A stretch of 20,749 nucleotides of DNA from a virus. The position numbers and the translations under genes were made by a program. Under the pieces are notes generated by a model. The model saw only the letters and a list, made by a program, of their open reading frames with translations, had not been told where the DNA came from and did not search any database. Positions 1-6,558 of the stretch are shown here, piece by piece. The stretch lies in the IMG/VR virus record IMGVR_UViG_3300003322_000107, positions 1 to 20,749 of that record. One strand, written 5' to 3'. How positions within the stretch are numbered: the first letter of the stretch is position 1; each line of letters opens with the position of its first letter.

Positions 1-243
1 AAATCAATCACTTAGCTAACCGTTAGATTAGAGTTAGCCAGTACTCAAGAATTTACACAAACAACAAGAAATAAATACACAGTGAGTTCGCCAGAACCCA
101 GACTTAAATAGTTAAAACAATCTTGAGCAACGACGTCATACATGGCCTGTATGACGTCGATTGCGTCAGAGTAATAGGTACCCTAGGGAAAAGGGAGAAA
201 ACGGCGCTACGCGCCTTTAAAGTAGATTTAATGAGGTTAAGAT
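1..243 (+). other. Gene-free leader with several strong hairpins (possible structured RNA, 3' part)
   Basis: No convincing ORF lies here before the holin start. Read as + strand RNA, the segment holds several inverted repeats: 15-20 with 33-38 (GCTAAC/GTTAGC), 44-50 with 121-127 (CTCAAGA/TCTTGAG), 86-89 with 94-97 (GTTC/GAAC), a perfect 12-bp hairpin at 131-159, and GGCGC/GCGCC at 203-215. So many helices in 243 bases suggest a structured transcript or leader whose 5' end may lie outside the window. No tRNA T-arm signature was found. That it acts as RNA is inference; the inverted repeats are seen directly. Confidence 0.4.
131..159. repeat. Perfect 12-bp inverted repeat with 5-nt loop
   Basis: CGACGTCATACA (131-142) is the exact reverse complement of TGTATGACGTCG (148-159), separated by TGGCC. 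The stem can be continued by GCAA (127-130) with TTGC (161-164) if A160 bulges out. No T-run follows, so a simple rho-independent terminator is unlikely. It could be a protein-binding dyad (operator) or a stable RNA hairpin about 85 bases ahead of the holin gene. The symmetry is certain; the role is unknown. Confidence 0.7.
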
Positions 244-675
244 ATGCCAGTAATCGTATCAGCCCTATTTGGGTTTTTAGGATCTTCAATAAAAGGATTG
301 TTTGGGTTTAAAGAATCTCAAGCAGCAGTAGTCAATAAAACTTTAGATATTGTAAAGTCAATTGATGATAATGATGCAAGTCGAGTAACAGCGACTGCTA
401 ATGCACTTAATGCGATCTTGACCCAAGGTTCTTGGTTAGAAAGAAACTGGAGAGCATTTCTTATGAGTGCTTTGACAGTTTCGTTAATAGCCAGTTGGTT
501 TGGGTATGTCCCAGCGCATTTTAATGATGCGATGACACCGCAAATGCAAGAATACTTTAGACTTCTTGAAATAGGTCTTGGAGGATATATTGCGAAGAAC
601 GGTATAGTAGAAGTAGTAAAAATGTTTAATATATCAAGCGTTATTAAGACGTTAGTAGATAAAAAGGTTTTATAG
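244..675 (+). CDS. Holin, 3TM GTA-type family
   Basis: A 143-residue membrane protein resembling the three-transmembrane holins of gene transfer agents and phages. Such proteins form holes in the inner membrane that release or activate the cell-wall hydrolase. An N-terminal hydrophobic/amphipathic stretch (residues 2-20) is followed by a polar helix, then a W-L-E-R-N-W-R patch (64-70) directly before a transmembrane segment (about 71-89), and another hydrophobic helix at about 105-125. The WxxRxWR patch before the membrane helix is typical of this family. The start is supported by GAGG at 233-236. It sits at the left of the late region, but no endolysin is adjacent in this window. The call rests on pattern recognition; an unrelated small membrane protein is the alternative. 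Confidence 0.7.
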   Translation: MPVIVSALFGFLGSSIKGLFGFKESQAAVVNKTLDIVKSIDDNDASRVTATANALNAILTQGSWLERNWRAFLMSALTVSLIASWFGYVPAHFNDAMTPQMQEYFRLLEIGLGGYIAKNGIVEVVKMFNISSVIKTLVDKKVL

Positions 676-677
676 AC

Positions 678-706
678 TTTACAGAGAAAAATCTTTATGC
701 TATAGT
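678..706 (+). promoter_or_regulatory. Sigma70-type promoter P1
   Basis: TTTACA (678-683) and TATAGT (701-706) are separated by exactly 17 bases, with an extended -10 TGC at 698-700. Transcription would start near 713 and give a very short leader to the gene at 729. It lies in the gap right after the holin stop. Each hexamer matches five of six consensus bases. It is a good candidate for a host-RNA-polymerase promoter. Confidence 0.7.
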
Positions 707-728
707 AGCTTTTTAAAAGAGACGTATT

Positions 729-983
729 ATGAACATATTAAAAATTTATTCTGATTTAGGCAGCATAAAACTTGATTCTAATAAAAGAACTTCTAGAAAT
801 GTTGCTGTACATGCCGAAATAGACGGAATTGATTATGCATTAGGGGCAGAGTTATCTGTAGATTTATCAGATGAAGATGTTAGACTACTCAATACTTTGT
901 TTAGAGCTGCAGTAACCAGTGTTATGAAAGAAAACGGAGTTATAGATCATATAGACCAAGAAATTGCAAAGAATTCAAAATAA
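729..983 (+). CDS. Small acidic protein of unknown function
   Basis: 84 residues, not recognised. It looks soluble: no transmembrane segment, an N-terminal MNILKIYSDLGSIKL stretch, a middle part that could form beta strands (NVAVHAEIDGIDYALGAELSVDLS) and a helical C-terminal half rich in acidic residues. It has its own near-consensus promoter at 678-706 and an AAGAGA ribosome-binding site about 8 bases ahead of the ATG. Together these argue for a real, independently expressed gene, perhaps early or constitutive. It is followed at once by a second strong promoter. No function can be assigned. Confidence 0.65.
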   Translation: MNILKIYSDLGSIKLDSNKRTSRNVAVHAEIDGIDYALGAELSVDLSDEDVRLLNTLFRAAVTSVMKENGVIDHIDQEIAKNSK

Positions 984-996
984 TTTAGTTTTAGAT

Positions 997-1025
997 TTGA
1001 CAAATCGTAAATCGTGTGCTATAAT
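997..1025 (+). promoter_or_regulatory. Perfect consensus sigma70 promoter P2
   Basis: TTGACA (997-1002) and TATAAT (1020-1025) both match the consensus exactly, with a 17-base spacer and an extended -10 TGC (1017-1019). Transcription would begin near 1032. The first 550 bases downstream hold no credible gene but many complementary segments, so its main product appears to be a structured RNA, possibly reading through into the small genes at 1583 and 1721. It has the same design as P1 (17-base spacer and TGC before the -10), so both probably use the host's main sigma factor. Confidence 0.85.
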
Positions 1026-1031
1026 ATACTT

Positions 1032-1570
1032 ATAAAATAAATAATATCGATTACCGCTTAGGCTTAAATAGTAAGCGATCTCACACAAAATAACTTGAGA
1101 TGATCCTAAGTCTCCTTGATCTGGGTGCTATACAGATCTTAGAATAATAATATGGCCAGTCCCTCTGCATATCCTTGTACGGACTGGTTTTCTTGTTTTG
1201 CCTTATCAGCCAAAGAAGAAGATCTCAGTAATAGATGTTTGTCTAGGTTGTATCTAGACTGAAAGGGCCATTGATAAGGAACAATGTATCCTGCTCTGTC
1301 ATTGACATCAGGCATTCGAAACTGTACAAAGGTTCGCCCAGTACAGCTTGCCTTGCAACGAGGCACTATTAACCCCTCACGCCTCTTAACAATGCGCAAC
1401 TTAGGATCTAAAGTAAAAATACTGCTTTTGAGGTGTTTGCCGTACCAGCGTAGCTAAACGGTGTTAAGCGGAAAAATAGCTTTAGACGGAGAGCTGATAA
1501 ACTCTAGGGTATAACAGCGGTGAGGCGGTGGACCACGATAACCCTTATGGGGAAGTTCACCCACTTATTT
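1032..1570 (+). ncRNA. Candidate large structured noncoding RNA
   Basis: This stretch starts at the predicted start site of P2 and has no plausible protein gene. Hand-found helices: 1055-1060/1072-1077 and 1078-1083/1096-1101. A 10-bp helix 1102-1111/1399-1408 encloses hairpins at 1118-1123/1133-1138, 1156-1162/1181-1187, an 8-bp arm 1201-1208/1272-1279 containing 1241-1246/1254-1259, then 1282-1286/1300-1304, 1322-1327/1341-1346 (its loop has GG-UUCG-CC) and 1349-1353/1361-1365. Further 3' are 1490-1493/1502-1505 and 1527-1532/1556-1561. This nested multi-branch layout is what a large ornate RNA would show. Large phage-associated RNAs such as GOLLD and ROOL exist, but I cannot match it to any. 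The 3' end is uncertain: the 1156-1187 hairpin followed by TTTTCTTGTTTT could end a shorter RNA of about 160 nt. Confidence 0.6.
1156..1195 (+). terminator. Possible rho-independent terminator or RNA arm
   Basis: CCAGTCC (1156-1162) pairs perfectly with GGACTGG (1181-1187), followed by TTTTCTTGTTTT. The 18-nt loop is long for a terminator and the T-run is interrupted. It may terminate part of the P2 transcripts, or it may be one arm of the larger fold closed by 1102-1111/1399-1408. The sequence alone does not decide. Confidence 0.35.
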
Positions 1571-1582
1571 AGAGCTTAAGAT

Positions 1583-1717
1583 ATGTCAAAAATACTATCA
1601 GTTATAATTGGTCTTATAGTCTACATCGTTATGGTAATACCAGTAAGTATTGTATTGTTTTTAGTAATATTATTGTTAGGGCTATTAGCCGTTCCTTTTT
1701 ATTTATTAGAAGAATAA
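1583..1717 (+). CDS. Tiny hydrophobic membrane peptide
   Basis: A 44-residue ORF starting MSKILSVIIGLIVYIVMV and ending in LLEE. Nearly all of residues 4-42 is hydrophobic, with prolines at 20 and 38, so it could form one long or two short membrane helices. It starts right behind the structured RNA segment, and its start context (GAGCTTAAGATATG, 1572-1585) matches that of the holin gene at 13 of 14 positions. It ends 3 bases before the next ATG, suggesting coupled translation. Its place and make-up would suit a lysis accessory peptide (antiholin-like), but that is inference. A real gene is likely but not proven at this length. Confidence 0.5.
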   Translation: MSKILSVIIGLIVYIVMVIPVSIVLFLVILLLGLLAVPFYLLEE

Positions 1718-1720
1718 TAT

Positions 1721-1924
1721 ATGCCTATCTTTGAATGTGTCTGTACTACAACAGAATGTCCAGAAAATGTAGGACATTATCCAACATCTCATAGAGTTAT
1801 TGAAGTTTTGTGCAAAGCAGACGAAACACCTATCTGTGAAGCCTGCGGTTCAGGACTTACTAAATTAATTAGTGCTGTACCTGGATATGTAATAGGAACA
1901 TCCACCTACACCAGATGTAAGTAA
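1721..1924 (+). CDS. FmdB-like zinc-ribbon protein
   Basis: 67 residues. It opens with MPIFECVC, like the MP[IL]YEYxC start of FmdB-type ribbons (zf-ribbon_8), and its second Cys pair ICEACGSGLTKLISAVPG matches the usual CPxCG...K.ISAxPG end of that family. Candidate ligands are C6/C8, C13 and the C39/C42 pair (numbering approximate). Proteins of this family are common small phage and bacterial proteins whose role is unclear; regulation has been suggested for the founding member. The first Cys pair is unusual here (CVC plus a later C rather than a plain CxxC), so metal binding should not be assumed. It is tightly coupled to the membrane peptide just upstream. Confidence 0.65.
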   Translation: MPIFECVCTTTECPENVGHYPTSHRVIEVLCKADETPICEACGSGLTKLISAVPGYVIGTSTYTRCK

Positions 1925-2151
1925 TAGTCTTAAAGATCAAAAAAGAGAGTAACCGCGTCAGTGAGCGGTATTAGGCGTAGTTCAGAAGGTCTCACTGCCT
2001 CTGTATGGGCAACTGCCTTAAGTGGTCATCCTAAAACTTATAAGTCCTGCTCTCTCCTTATAAGGCCTCTAGTAAATAGCAACTAGAGAGTAAGCGAAGG
2101 AGGTGATTCAGCTGTCTACGGCTGACTCCCGAGATAAAGTCAAGAGGCAGT
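1925..2151 (+). ncRNA. Second structured noncoding segment
   Basis: A gene-free gap full of short complementary arms: ACCGC/GCGGT (1952-1956/1965-1969); AGGC-AGTT with AACT-GCCT (1973-1982/2011-2018, two-base bulge); AGAGAG/CTCTCT (1944-1949/2050-2055); CTTATAAG with its second copy (2037-2044/2057-2064, an alternative to the previous pairing); CTCTAG/CTAGAG (2067-2072/2083-2088); TCAGC/GCTGA (2108-2112/2121-2125) capped outside by GGAG/CTCC (2099-2102/2126-2129). It also carries AAGGAGGTGAT (2097-2107), an exact complement to the usual 3' tail of bacterial 16S rRNA, about 44 bases ahead of the next ATG. It could be a separate RNA, a long regulatory leader, or a continuation of the P2 transcript. 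No promoter of its own was seen. Confidence 0.45.
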
Positions 2152-2307
2152 ATGTATTGGTTTCAAGTAAATAAAGAATTTCCTGATAGATTTATATACC
2201 AGTATTTTCATTATGTTCCTTTAGGCAATACATTACAAATACGAACCAAGATTGTTGATAATCATCAAGAATTTATAGAATGGTACGAATTAAATAAAAG
2301 TTTATAG
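2152..2307 (+). CDS. 51-residue protein of unknown function
   Basis: The ORF starts MYWFQVNKEFPDRFIYQYFHY and ends ELNKSL. It is rich in aromatic residues (about a quarter Tyr, Phe or Trp) and has no membrane segment. AGAGG at 2143-2147 lies at good distance from the ATG. It ends 8 bases before the next gene, so it appears to be the first gene of the tightly spaced late series. It is not recognised. Its leader is the structured segment with a buried anti-16S sequence, which may affect its translation (inference). Its small size keeps confidence moderate. Confidence 0.5.
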   Translation: MYWFQVNKEFPDRFIYQYFHYVPLGNTLQIRTKIVDNHQEFIEWYELNKSL

Positions 2308-2315
2308 CAGGATTT

Positions 2316-2579
2316 ATGGATATTACAGCTACTCAAATAATAGTATTCGTAGGTTCTGCTATTTCAGGAATAGTAGGATTTATGATTAAAGATGTTTATA
2401 GACGTCTGACGAGCTTAGAAAAATCAGGCAGTGTTACTGAACCACAAGTAAGACAAATTATAGCAGACAAAGTCGATCCTATTAAAGAAGATCTTTCAGA
2501 AATCAAATCGAAGCTAGATTACCTCTTCAATCTGTTTTATTCCTCAAAGATTCCTTCTAAAAAAGATAATACCATATAA
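2316..2579 (+). CDS. Membrane-anchored coiled-coil protein
   Basis: 87 residues: one N-terminal transmembrane segment (about 6-24, IIVFVGSAISGIVGFMI), a short basic stretch (KDVYRR), then a charged helix with heptad-like spacing (about 50-75) and a lysine-rich tail. The layout resembles small phage lysis accessory proteins (i-spanin-like or class III holin/antiholin-like), though no lipoprotein partner gene is visible. AGGA at 2309-2312 supports the start. It lies directly ahead of the terminase genes, where many podoviruses keep small membrane proteins. Topology is read from the sequence; the function is a guess. Confidence 0.55.
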   Translation: MDITATQIIVFVGSAISGIVGFMIKDVYRRLTSLEKSGSVTEPQVRQIIADKVDPIKEDLSEIKSKLDYLFNLFYSSKIPSKKDNTI

Positions 2580-2583
2580 TCTT

Positions 2584-3051
2584 ATGCCTAGAGATACTGA
2601 CTACAAGGATAGTTATCCTCAAGAATTAATTGATATTATGAGTAAAGGAGCCAAAGGTGCTCCGGTATTTGCTCATTTTGGTATTTCAAGAAAAACGTTT
2701 TATAACTGGCTTAATAAGCACCCTGCTTTTAACGACGCTTATGAAAAAGGATGGGAAGCAGCTGAAAAGTGGTGGCATGATTTCGGCGTTCAAAAGATGC
2801 TTGAAGGAGACGAAGCCGGTTACAAATACTGGCAGTCGTTTGTAGCAAAGAACTTTGGATACGGGCGTAATGAGAATGCTCAAGCCGGTCCTCAGATTAA
2901 TATAGGAAATGTTAACGTTTTTCAAGGACAAAGTAAAGACGAGCTTATATCGTTTATTCAAGAAGGCCTTAAAGAACTTAATGTAATCGAAGCACAATTC
3001 CAGACTATTCCACAAGATATAGACCAAAAATTACTCGATGAACCTAAATAA
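2584..3051 (+). CDS. Terminase small subunit
   Basis: A 155-residue DNA-recognition subunit of the packaging motor; it binds the packaging site and directs the large subunit to start cutting. A helix-turn-helix is visible at about 25-45 (GAPVFAHFGISRKTFYNWLNKH), followed by the W-rich helix (WEAAEKWWHDFGVQKMLEG) and the GYKYWQSFVAKNFGY segment that recur in this family. The C-terminal part (100-155), variable in relatives, would contact the large subunit. Its end overlaps the start of the large subunit gene by 14 bases, the usual TerS-TerL order. Confidence 0.85.
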   Translation: MPRDTDYKDSYPQELIDIMSKGAKGAPVFAHFGISRKTFYNWLNKHPAFNDAYEKGWEAAEKWWHDFGVQKMLEGDEAGYKYWQSFVAKNFGYGRNENAQAGPQINIGNVNVFQGQSKDELISFIQEGLKELNVIEAQFQTIPQDIDQKLLDEPK

Positions 3052-4489
3052 TAAATCTGAAGCTGAGTTAATAAAAATAGCAGAAGCCGTAAAGCAGCTT
3101 ACAGAAAAGAAAAAATACAATTTCGCAGACTTTCTCTATCCTGACACTGGGCCTCTTAGAAGAGAGCTGTACCCTAAGCACATGGCCTTTCTAGAGGCAG
3201 GATCATACGCTGGCGAAAGAGCTTTTATTGCAGCTAACCGAGTAGGTAAAACGCTTACTGGTCTGTACGAAGTAGTAATGCATTGTACAGGAAATTATCC
3301 TCATTGGTGGAAAGGAAAGAAATTTAATAAACCAGTGGTATGCTGGGTGTGCGGCGACCGCGGCGAGATTATCCGTGACTCGATCCAAAGAGATTTGACT
3401 GGTGGATTTGAGTACGGAACAGGATTGATACCTAGAGATGCAATAGCGAAAGAGCCTTTAGCGCTACCAGGTATTGCTGGTGGCTATGGACAATACTTTA
3501 TTAAACATAAGTCTGGTGGTGTAAGCACCATTATTATTAAGACTTATCAATCAGGTAAAGAAGCTTTCGAAGCAGCTAAGATCGATGTCGTAATGCTCGA
3601 CGAAGAGTGTCCTTTAGACATCTATATTGAATGTCAAATGCGTACTCTGACGACTAACGGAATTGTATTCCTGACCTTCACCCCCGACTCTGGTTTGACA
3701 GACACTGTACTACATTTTCTTGACAAACCTAAAGCTGGAGAGAAAGAAAAATTTGTTGTTATGGTAGGTTGGGACGATGTTCCTCATATTACAAAACAAC
3801 AGCGTGAGGACATGATTGCTAAGATCCCTCCTCATATGATTGATACTAAAACAAAAGGTATTCCGTACAGAGGTAGAGGAGCTATCTATCCAATTCCAGA
3901 AGATGAAATTATTTTCGCTCCTGCTAAAGATTTTCCTCCTAAGCATTGGCCTAGAGCATACGGGTTTGACGTAGGTTGGAACAAGACTGCGGCTTTGTGG
4001 GGAGCATACGATCATTCTGACGATACTTGGTACATTTACTCTGAGCACTATAGCGGACAACAAGAACCAGCAGTGCACGCAAGTGCTGTAAGGTCGAGAG
4101 GAGCCTGGATTCCAGGTGTATGCGATCCTGCTGCTAGATCTGGTGGTAAAGGGAAAGACGGAGTAGCGTTTTTAGAAGCATACGCTAAAGAAGGATTGAA
4201 TCTTACTTTAGCTAATAATGCAGTAGAGCCAGGATTATTAGAAGTATATAACAGACTAAGTACTGGACGACTAAAGATTTGCTCGACTCTTCAAAACTTC
4301 TTTTACGAATATAGAATGTATAGAAGAGATGATAATGGAAAGCCAGTTAAAAAGAACGATCACTTGATGGACGCTCTTCGTTATTTAATCATGTCTGGAT
4401 TTGATGTGTTAGATACACATCCAGACGAAGATGATGATACTAGTCCTTTTAGTTTTGACTCAGACAGAAATTCAATTACAGGTTATTAA
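3038..4489 (+). CDS. Terminase large subunit (packaging ATPase/nuclease)
   Basis: 483 residues. The N-terminal ATPase pumps DNA into the head and the C-terminal RNase H-like nuclease cuts concatemers. Visible motifs: Walker A variant AANRVGKT (65-72), Walker B VVMLDEE (184-190), coupling motif FLTFTP (211-216), and nuclease acidic residues in GFDVGWNKTAA (Asp311), VCDPAA (Asp363) and DHLMDALRY (Asp445). The length is normal. The arrangement is that of the P22 gp2-like/Terminase_6 group, implying headful packaging by analogy. The start overlaps TerS by 14 bases; no later Met leaves the N-terminal adaptor region intact. Confidence 0.95.
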   Translation: MNLNNKSEAELIKIAEAVKQLTEKKKYNFADFLYPDTGPLRRELYPKHMAFLEAGSYAGERAFIAANRVGKTLTGLYEVVMHCTGNYPHWWKGKKFNKPVVCWVCGDRGEIIRDSIQRDLTGGFEYGTGLIPRDAIAKEPLALPGIAGGYGQYFIKHKSGGVSTIIIKTYQSGKEAFEAAKIDVVMLDEECPLDIYIECQMRTLTTNGIVFLTFTPDSGLTDTVLHFLDKPKAGEKEKFVVMVGWDDVPHITKQQREDMIAKIPPHMIDTKTKGIPYRGRGAIYPIPEDEIIFAPAKDFPPKHWPRAYGFDVGWNKTAALWGAYDHSDDTWYIYSEHYSGQQEPAVHASAVRSRGAWIPGVCDPAARSGGKGKDGVAFLEAYAKEGLNLTLANNAVEPGLLEVYNRLSTGRLKICSTLQNFFYEYRMYRRDDNGKPVKKNDHLMDALRYLIMSGFDVLDTHPDEDDDTSPFSFDSDRNSITGY

Positions 4490-4491
4490 TC

Positions 4492-6558
4492 GTGTCAGAT
4501 AAAGAATATTTAGTAAAATTAAGTAAATCTGATAATATAGCTGAAGAATTAGATTCAGAATTATTAGGTAAAATAGGTAACAAAGTTACCGAAGGGTTTG
4601 ATATAGACTTGTCTTCTATGCAAGAATGGAGAGCACAAGTAGAAGCAGCTGAAAATCTAGCTTCTTTAAAAAAAGAACCAAAAAATACTCCGTTTGTAAA
4701 TTCAGCTAACGTAAAATACCCTTTAATTACAAACGCATGTTTTCAATTTGCTGCTAATACGTACCCAGAAATTGTACAAGACGGCAAGGTAGTTAAAGCA
4801 GCTGTATTAGGCAGAGATCCAACAGGCTCAAAAGCAGAGCAAGCAAGACGTGTTTCTGACTATATGTCTTATCAAATGTTGTTTCAGACAACAGAATGGG
4901 AAAAAGGACTAGATAAATTACTGAACATGCTGCCTAATGTAGGTTTGTTGTTCAAAAAAACTTACTATGATCCTATCTGTAAGCAAAATTGTTCTGTAGT
5001 TTGTGATCCTAAAGACATCGTTATTAATGCGAAAGTAGAATGTTTAGATAAAGCTCGTCGTGTTACTCATATTTTGCATTTCTGTAAGAATGATTTAGTC
5101 GAATACGCTAGAGCAGGCTTGTTTTTAGAAGATCAAGTAGATCAAATTTGTGAATACTATCACGAATATAGTAATAATTCTTGTATAGACCTTTTAGAAC
5201 AGCATAGATATCTAGATTTAGACGAAGACGGCTATGAAGAACCTTACATTGTAACAACAGAGCAAGGCACTTCTCGAGTTTTACGTATTGTAGCTCTATT
5301 TGATAAAGACGGAATCGAAACTAATTCTAAAGGTAAGATTAGTCGCATCAAAGCACAAAGTCATTTTACTGATTTTCATTTTTTACCTAATCCTAACGGC
5401 AGTTTTTTAAGTATTGGTTTCGGTACTTTGATGTGCCATCTTAATGAATCTATTAATACAATCTTAAATCAATTAATAGACGCAGGCACACTAAGAAATA
5501 TGCAGGGCGGCTATATTGATTCTCGCTTAAAACTTGAATCTGGCATGAGCAGACACTCTCCAGGCCAATGGATACGTATTAAGCCAGTCGGCGGACAAGA
5601 ATTAAAGCAAGGATTCATGCCGATTACTTATCAAGAACCGTCTTCCGTTCTATATCAATTACTTGGGTTGTTAATACAGACCGGCAAAGAATTATCTTCT
5701 TCTACCGAAGCTATGCAAGGCTCTGTAATGCCAGACAATGCTAAGACTGGCGCTGTTTCTGCCTTAATTAATCAAGGAATGAAAGTATTCAACTCTATTC
5801 GTCGACGTATTTATCGCTCATTAAAAGACGAATACATGAAATGGTTCTATTTAGACAGCCAATACATGGATGAAGAAGAGTATATGACTGTTATGGATGA
5901 TAAACAAGCTGTTTATAGAAAAGATTTTGATATGAAGAGTATTGATATCATGCCAATCGCTGATCCAAATATGTCTTCTGAAGTCCAAAGACTACAACAA
6001 ATACAAGTTTTACAGTCTATGCTAGGCCAACCTAATGTAGACAGTACAAAAATTCAGATTAAAACGCTTGAATTTGCTCGGATTTCTGATCCAGAACAAT
6101 ATTTTGTTCCACCAAATCCAAATCAGCCTCCTCCACCAGATGTTATAGAACTTCAGGCTAAAATGATTCAACAATCTGCAGACAATGCCTTAAAAGCTCG
6201 TCAGCAAGATCTAGCCGAAAGAGAATTCCAGCTTGCAGCTATTAAAGCTGAAGCTGAAATAGAAAAAATTAAATCAGAATCTATTAAAAATATTGCTTTA
6301 GCTGAAGCCGCAGAAAAAGGCACTCAGCTAGACGATTATAGAACACAACTAGATATGATTAATTCGAAGATGTCTACTATTTTACAAGTCAGACAATTAG
6401 AACAGCAAGCTCAGATTGCAGCACAAAAAGCACAGACACCAGACCAAGAGGCGCCGAATAATGCAGAACAACCGCAAGCAGATGCTGGCTCAATGGCAGC
6501 AGCACCCAATGACCAAGCTGTACCTCCTGGCCCTGAAGGAGCACCTCCAGGCCCATAA
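4492..6558 (+). CDS. Portal protein, P22-type
   Basis: 688 residues, near the size of P22 gp1. It forms the dodecameric ring at one capsid vertex through which DNA passes and to which terminase and tail factors dock. The N-terminal region contains DLSSMQEWRAQVEAAENLAS and NTPFVNSANVKYPLITNACFQFAANTYPEIV split over residues 40-95, typical of this portal type. The centre (about 300-420) carries the conserved core with ELSSSTEAMQGSVMPDN. The C-terminal 150 residues form a long Q/A/E-rich helix (about 555-655), like the P22 barrel, ending in a Pro/Gly tail. Translation starts at GTG 2 bases after the TerL stop. The last 98 bases also encode the start of another gene. Confidence 0.93.
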   Translation: MSDKEYLVKLSKSDNIAEELDSELLGKIGNKVTEGFDIDLSSMQEWRAQVEAAENLASLKKEPKNTPFVNSANVKYPLITNACFQFAANTYPEIVQDGKVVKAAVLGRDPTGSKAEQARRVSDYMSYQMLFQTTEWEKGLDKLLNMLPNVGLLFKKTYYDPICKQNCSVVCDPKDIVINAKVECLDKARRVTHILHFCKNDLVEYARAGLFLEDQVDQICEYYHEYSNNSCIDLLEQHRYLDLDEDGYEEPYIVTTEQGTSRVLRIVALFDKDGIETNSKGKISRIKAQSHFTDFHFLPNPNGSFLSIGFGTLMCHLNESINTILNQLIDAGTLRNMQGGYIDSRLKLESGMSRHSPGQWIRIKPVGGQELKQGFMPITYQEPSSVLYQLLGLLIQTGKELSSSTEAMQGSVMPDNAKTGAVSALINQGMKVFNSIRRRIYRSLKDEYMKWFYLDSQYMDEEEYMTVMDDKQAVYRKDFDMKSIDIMPIADPNMSSEVQRLQQIQVLQSMLGQPNVDSTKIQIKTLEFARISDPEQYFVPPNPNQPPPPDVIELQAKMIQQSADNALKARQQDLAEREFQLAAIKAEAEIEKIKSESIKNIALAEAAEKGTQLDDYRTQLDMINSKMSTILQVRQLEQQAQIAAQKAQTPDQEAPNNAEQPQADAGSMAAAPNDQAVPPGPEGAPPGP

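Noticed and set aside
1139-1399. Minus-strand ORF of 86 codons
   Set aside because: It begins with TTG, has no good ribosome site or recognisable domain, is the only minus-strand candidate in the region, and lies exactly within the nested RNA helices, whose pairing constraints can leave a frame open by chance.
1-2151. tRNA genes in the gene-free gaps
   Set aside because: Sequences such as TTCGAA (1314-1319), GGTTCGCC (1331-1338) and GTAGTTCAG (1977-1985) look tRNA-like locally, but none has a T-stem, anticodon arm and acceptor at the right spacing on either strand.
2686-3027. Minus-strand ORF of 113 codons under the small terminase gene
   Set aside because: It is fully antisense to a clear TerS gene, has no domain, and fits a by-product of AT-rich codon use.
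6416-6460. Upstream start for the portal-overlapping gene
   Set aside because: It would add a His/Lys/Arg-rich stretch with no ribosome site; 6461 has AAGAGG at good spacing.
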